Source: Anaerolineaceae bacterium (lineage in GTDB: Bacteria > Chloroflexota > Anaerolineae > Anaerolineales > Anaerolineaceae). Taken from it: DNA of 7,423 nucleotides. This document shows, one piece after another, positions 6,801 to 7,423 of the stretch (the first letter of the stretch is position 1; each line of letters opens with the position of its first letter). Made by a program: the position numbers and the translations under genes. Under the pieces are notes generated by a model. The model worked only from the letters and a program-made list of their open reading frames with translations, did no database searches and was not told the origin of the DNA. The stretch is taken from contig JACZIY010000819.1 in the NCBI GenBank assembly GCA_014860845.1, positions 1 through 7,423 of the forward strand, in the 5' to 3' direction.

Positions 6801-6965
6801 TTCAACCACACCGGTCAGGCAACGATGATCACTTAATGCAATGGCAGGCATTTCATATTTCTGGGCGGTATTGACCAATTCATCAGGTGAAATTAGTCCT
6901 TCCATTAAAGAATAATAGGAAAGCGTATGCAGATGAACAAAAGAAGAAGAGTTAATGTCAATCAT
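3864..6965 (-). CDS. dnaE: DNA polymerase III alpha subunit, short DnaE2/ImuC-like form (error-prone type possible)
   Basis: This is a C-family replicative or translesion DNA polymerase of 1033 residues. An N-terminal PHP domain covers about 1-220. The catalytic core contains the SSRGSAASSLVAY loop (348-360) and the FERFLNPER motif. It also has PDIDTD (388-393), whose D391 and D393 match the E. coli catalytic D401 and D403, and GLVKIDLLG, whose D542 matches D555. Further on are GCFQIESPGMR (595-605), YGVILYQEQV (664-673) and AGYGFPKAHAASYA (736-749). A helix-hairpin-helix-like region lies at about 842-871, and an OB fold at about 945-1030 closes the protein. It stops right after the OB fold, so the tau-binding C-terminal region of the long DnaE1 (about 1160 residues) is missing, as in DnaE2/ImuC. 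The GFPKAHAAS motif is close to, but not the same as, the GFPESHAAS of classical DnaE2, and no imuA or imuB is seen beside it. PHP metal ligands are largely lost (HTLS, MEG, QSVYYL), so intrinsic PHP exonuclease activity is unlikely. ATG 6965 is the only Met before the PHP motif; no Shine-Dalgarno is visible. Confidence 0.95.
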   Translation of the reverse strand: MIDINSSSFVHLHTLSYYSLMEGLISPDELVNTAQKYEMPAIALSDHRCLTGVVEFTLACQKVGIQPIYGLTVDVEWQSQKGEMVLLVQNRLGWSNLCKLSSKLMVEEGGSKACLVLNDLYQNQHGLLALTGGQRSILDFLVQTAQHSKALDWLNILKEIYQNNLFVEIQQHTPSQEVHARRMVEKARQSKIPLVATQSVYYLQQSQAGQQKTLSAMRENYRLKDIKAEETAPPAAYFTNAKEMFTRFQWLPESLQNTARVAELCAWKLPIGEVHFPEISLPPGETISQVLRKKAESGAKKRYERITPQIQARLDHELEIIAKRGYEPIFLIVEELLNYARQIGVPFSSRGSAASSLVAYCLEITNPEPLGLNLFFERFLNPERTSPPDIDTDLCSRRRDLVIQHVFDTYGSDRVAMVGTINRFRPRSALGEVAKAHGIPAPDIRQWVNQLPYHGFQRLSAEEKENPFTGLRAAYPKHEKIFDEAQSLLRQPRHLSMHPGGVLVAPGLITDWVPVLRSASKDFHITQLDLEGVEALGLVKIDLLGIRGLSVLGDVAEMIYSWRRTEYKHAMQVLEQIPLEDPDTSERVRNGQTIGCFQIESPGMRATLKDIQADSADDIMAALALYRPGPLRGGLHDAFIRRFKGLEKVEHLHPILEPVLAESYGVILYQEQVLRIAHEVGGLSLADADLLRRAMSHFDPGEQMKTLRVRFLEGFQNKGVPVETAERVWEMMAAFAGYGFPKAHAASYARVAWQAAWCKSHFQAEFMAAVLANGGGYYSQRVYLSETRRMGLTVRPPHINHSAQRFSVRYPQGEAVIYMGLDQVYGLTQQTQERIIKERPFASLSDFLTRVDPRKSEIENLVRSGGLDGFGNIPSLLSTIASGSWRKDQFSLFEYQESQADDWSLAERAQAQEQILGLSVDVHPLELVKDQIQSTGVVSTSEVESHIGESIVVAGLRLSSHRARTARGELMLFLSIEDLEGMLEVVFFPPVYQQYRQVLRSSGPYLIRGIVECDSDDGNLWLRAEKVKLISNA

Positions 6966-6970
6966 AATAT

Positions 6971-6986
6971 TAGAATAAATATTCTA
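6971..6986. promoter_or_regulatory. Operator-like inverted repeat at the dnaE transcription start
   Basis: tagaat (6971-6976) and attcta (6981-6986) are perfect inverted arms separated by four bases. The repeat lies between the -10 box and the ATG of the polymerase gene, across the predicted transcription start, where a repressor would block initiation. The protein that binds it is unknown; an SOS-type regulator is a guess based only on the gene downstream. Confidence 0.45.
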
Positions 6987-6987
6987 T

Positions 6988-6996
6988 ATTATATCA
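6988..6996 (-). promoter_or_regulatory. Extended -10 promoter of the DNA polymerase gene
   Basis: TGATATAAT on the - strand is a perfect match to the extended -10 consensus TGnTATAAT. No good -35 is seen at 16-18 bases; a TTGGAC lies too far upstream. Initiation about seven bases downstream, near 6981, would leave a leader of roughly 15 bases without a Shine-Dalgarno. The 8-base palindrome cagatctg (6995-7002) overlaps its upstream edge. Confidence 0.6.
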
Positions 6997-7027
6997 GATC
7001 TGGTTGGTATCGAATGTCCAATAAAAA

Positions 7028-7360
7028 TTAACCGTTGTGAGGTGCCGGAGCAATCCCCATCAGGATCACCAAACGTTGCCCACTCTGGTTTATAACTCCA
7101 TGCGGAACACCAGCTGGTGCCCATACCAACATTCCAGACGAAGCTGTTTTTTCTTCTTCACCTACAGTAAAAAACCCTTCTCCCTCAAGAACGAAGTAAA
7201 ACTTATCCTGATCAGCATGATCATGAATTTTTTGTACCTGTCCGGGTTCCAGACAATTCAAACCTAACATCAATCGATCCGAATGAGCTAAGGTAGCTTT
7301 GAATAATTTTTCAGTGTTGAACCCAACAGAATCCTGGTAGTTAATGAAATAGTTAGGCAT
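7028..7360 (-). CDS. Small single-domain cupin (cupin_2 type) protein
   Basis: The product has 110 residues and no signal peptide, so it should be cytoplasmic. Cupin motif 1 is seen from PGQVQKIHDH (39-48), with metal ligands H46 and H48, through FYFVLEGEG. The usual Glu of motif 1 is replaced by Asp (D52) or is missing. Motif 2 fits PxGxxHxxxN exactly as PAGVPHGVIN, with H87 as the third His ligand and N91. Small cupins of this type bind a divalent metal and act as isomerases, dioxygenases or sugar or ligand sensors; the substrate cannot be told here. The start ATG at 7360 has GAGGA three bases ahead. It is upstream of and co-directional with the polymerase gene, 62 bases away, but the polymerase has its own promoter. 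No partner that would define a pathway is in the window. Confidence 0.9.
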   Translation of the reverse strand: MPNYFINYQDSVGFNTEKLFKATLAHSDRLMLGLNCLEPGQVQKIHDHADQDKFYFVLEGEGFFTVGEEEKTASSGMLVWAPAGVPHGVINQSGQRLVILMGIAPAPHNG

Positions 7361-7423
7361 TTGTCCTCATTTCTGTACTAAAATTTAAATAATATTAATA
7401 ATTCGTGTTTTTTTGTCTTTAAG
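7361..7423 (-). promoter_or_regulatory. AT-rich upstream region of the cupin gene with ribosome binding site
   Basis: GAGGA (7364-7368, - strand) precedes the ATG at 7360. Farther upstream the sequence is very AT-rich, with several TATTAA/TATTAT words and a TTAAAG near the right edge at about 16 bases from one of them. A promoter probably lies here, but no single -35/-10 pair stands out. Confidence 0.35.

Noticed and set aside
1..7423. CRISPR array, insertion sequence, tRNA or rRNA
   Set aside because: I saw no regularly spaced short repeats, transposase motifs, terminal inverted repeats, tRNA cloverleaf or rRNA-like sequence. The only long repeat is the coding duplication in the rhodanese gene.

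Overview
The window reads as a chromosomal piece from a bacterium of moderate GC content. The best guess is an anaerobic or facultative member of the Chloroflexota (Anaerolineae-like). That guess rests on the style of the lipoproteins, the multihaem cytochrome and the short second-type DnaE. No rRNA or other marker gene is present, so the taxonomy is an inference only.

The left half (1-3137, + strand) carries two exported, probably lipid-anchored proteins. The first is a multihaem c-type cytochrome with eleven CxxCH sites. It enters through the left edge, and its reading frame is broken by one in-frame TGA at 209-211. The frame on both sides of that TGA is clearly coding: there is a lipobox-like Ala-Cys at the edge, a CTVCH haem site at 116-130 and ten more haem sites downstream. 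After a 73-base gap comes a 580-residue lipoprotein with four rhodanese domains. It is built as an exact two-fold duplication of a 262-residue two-domain unit, and all four catalytic cysteines are kept. Together the pair looks like a cell-surface electron-transfer and sulfur (or selenium)-handling module, but the substrate cannot be read from the sequence.

A strong symmetric hairpin at 3160-3190 ends the rhodanese gene. It also contains the last codons and the stop codon of the convergent gene.

The right half (3171-7360, - strand) reads right to left. First is a small single-domain cupin, then a 1033-residue DnaE-family DNA polymerase III alpha subunit of the short (DnaE2/ImuC-like) architecture, then a small polytopic membrane protein resembling the YesL/DUF624 family. 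The polymerase has its own good extended -10 promoter in the 62-base gap behind the cupin. A 16-base inverted repeat lies across the predicted transcription start, which suggests repressor control. The membrane protein follows the polymerase by 36 bases and is probably cotranscribed.

There is no mobile element, CRISPR array, tRNA or rRNA. No stretch longer than 300 bases lacks a gene. The points that most deserve a second look are the in-frame TGA in the cytochrome, the quadruple-rhodanese architecture with a locally homogenised catalytic loop, the degenerate PHP domain of the polymerase, and the promoter/operator arrangement ahead of it.
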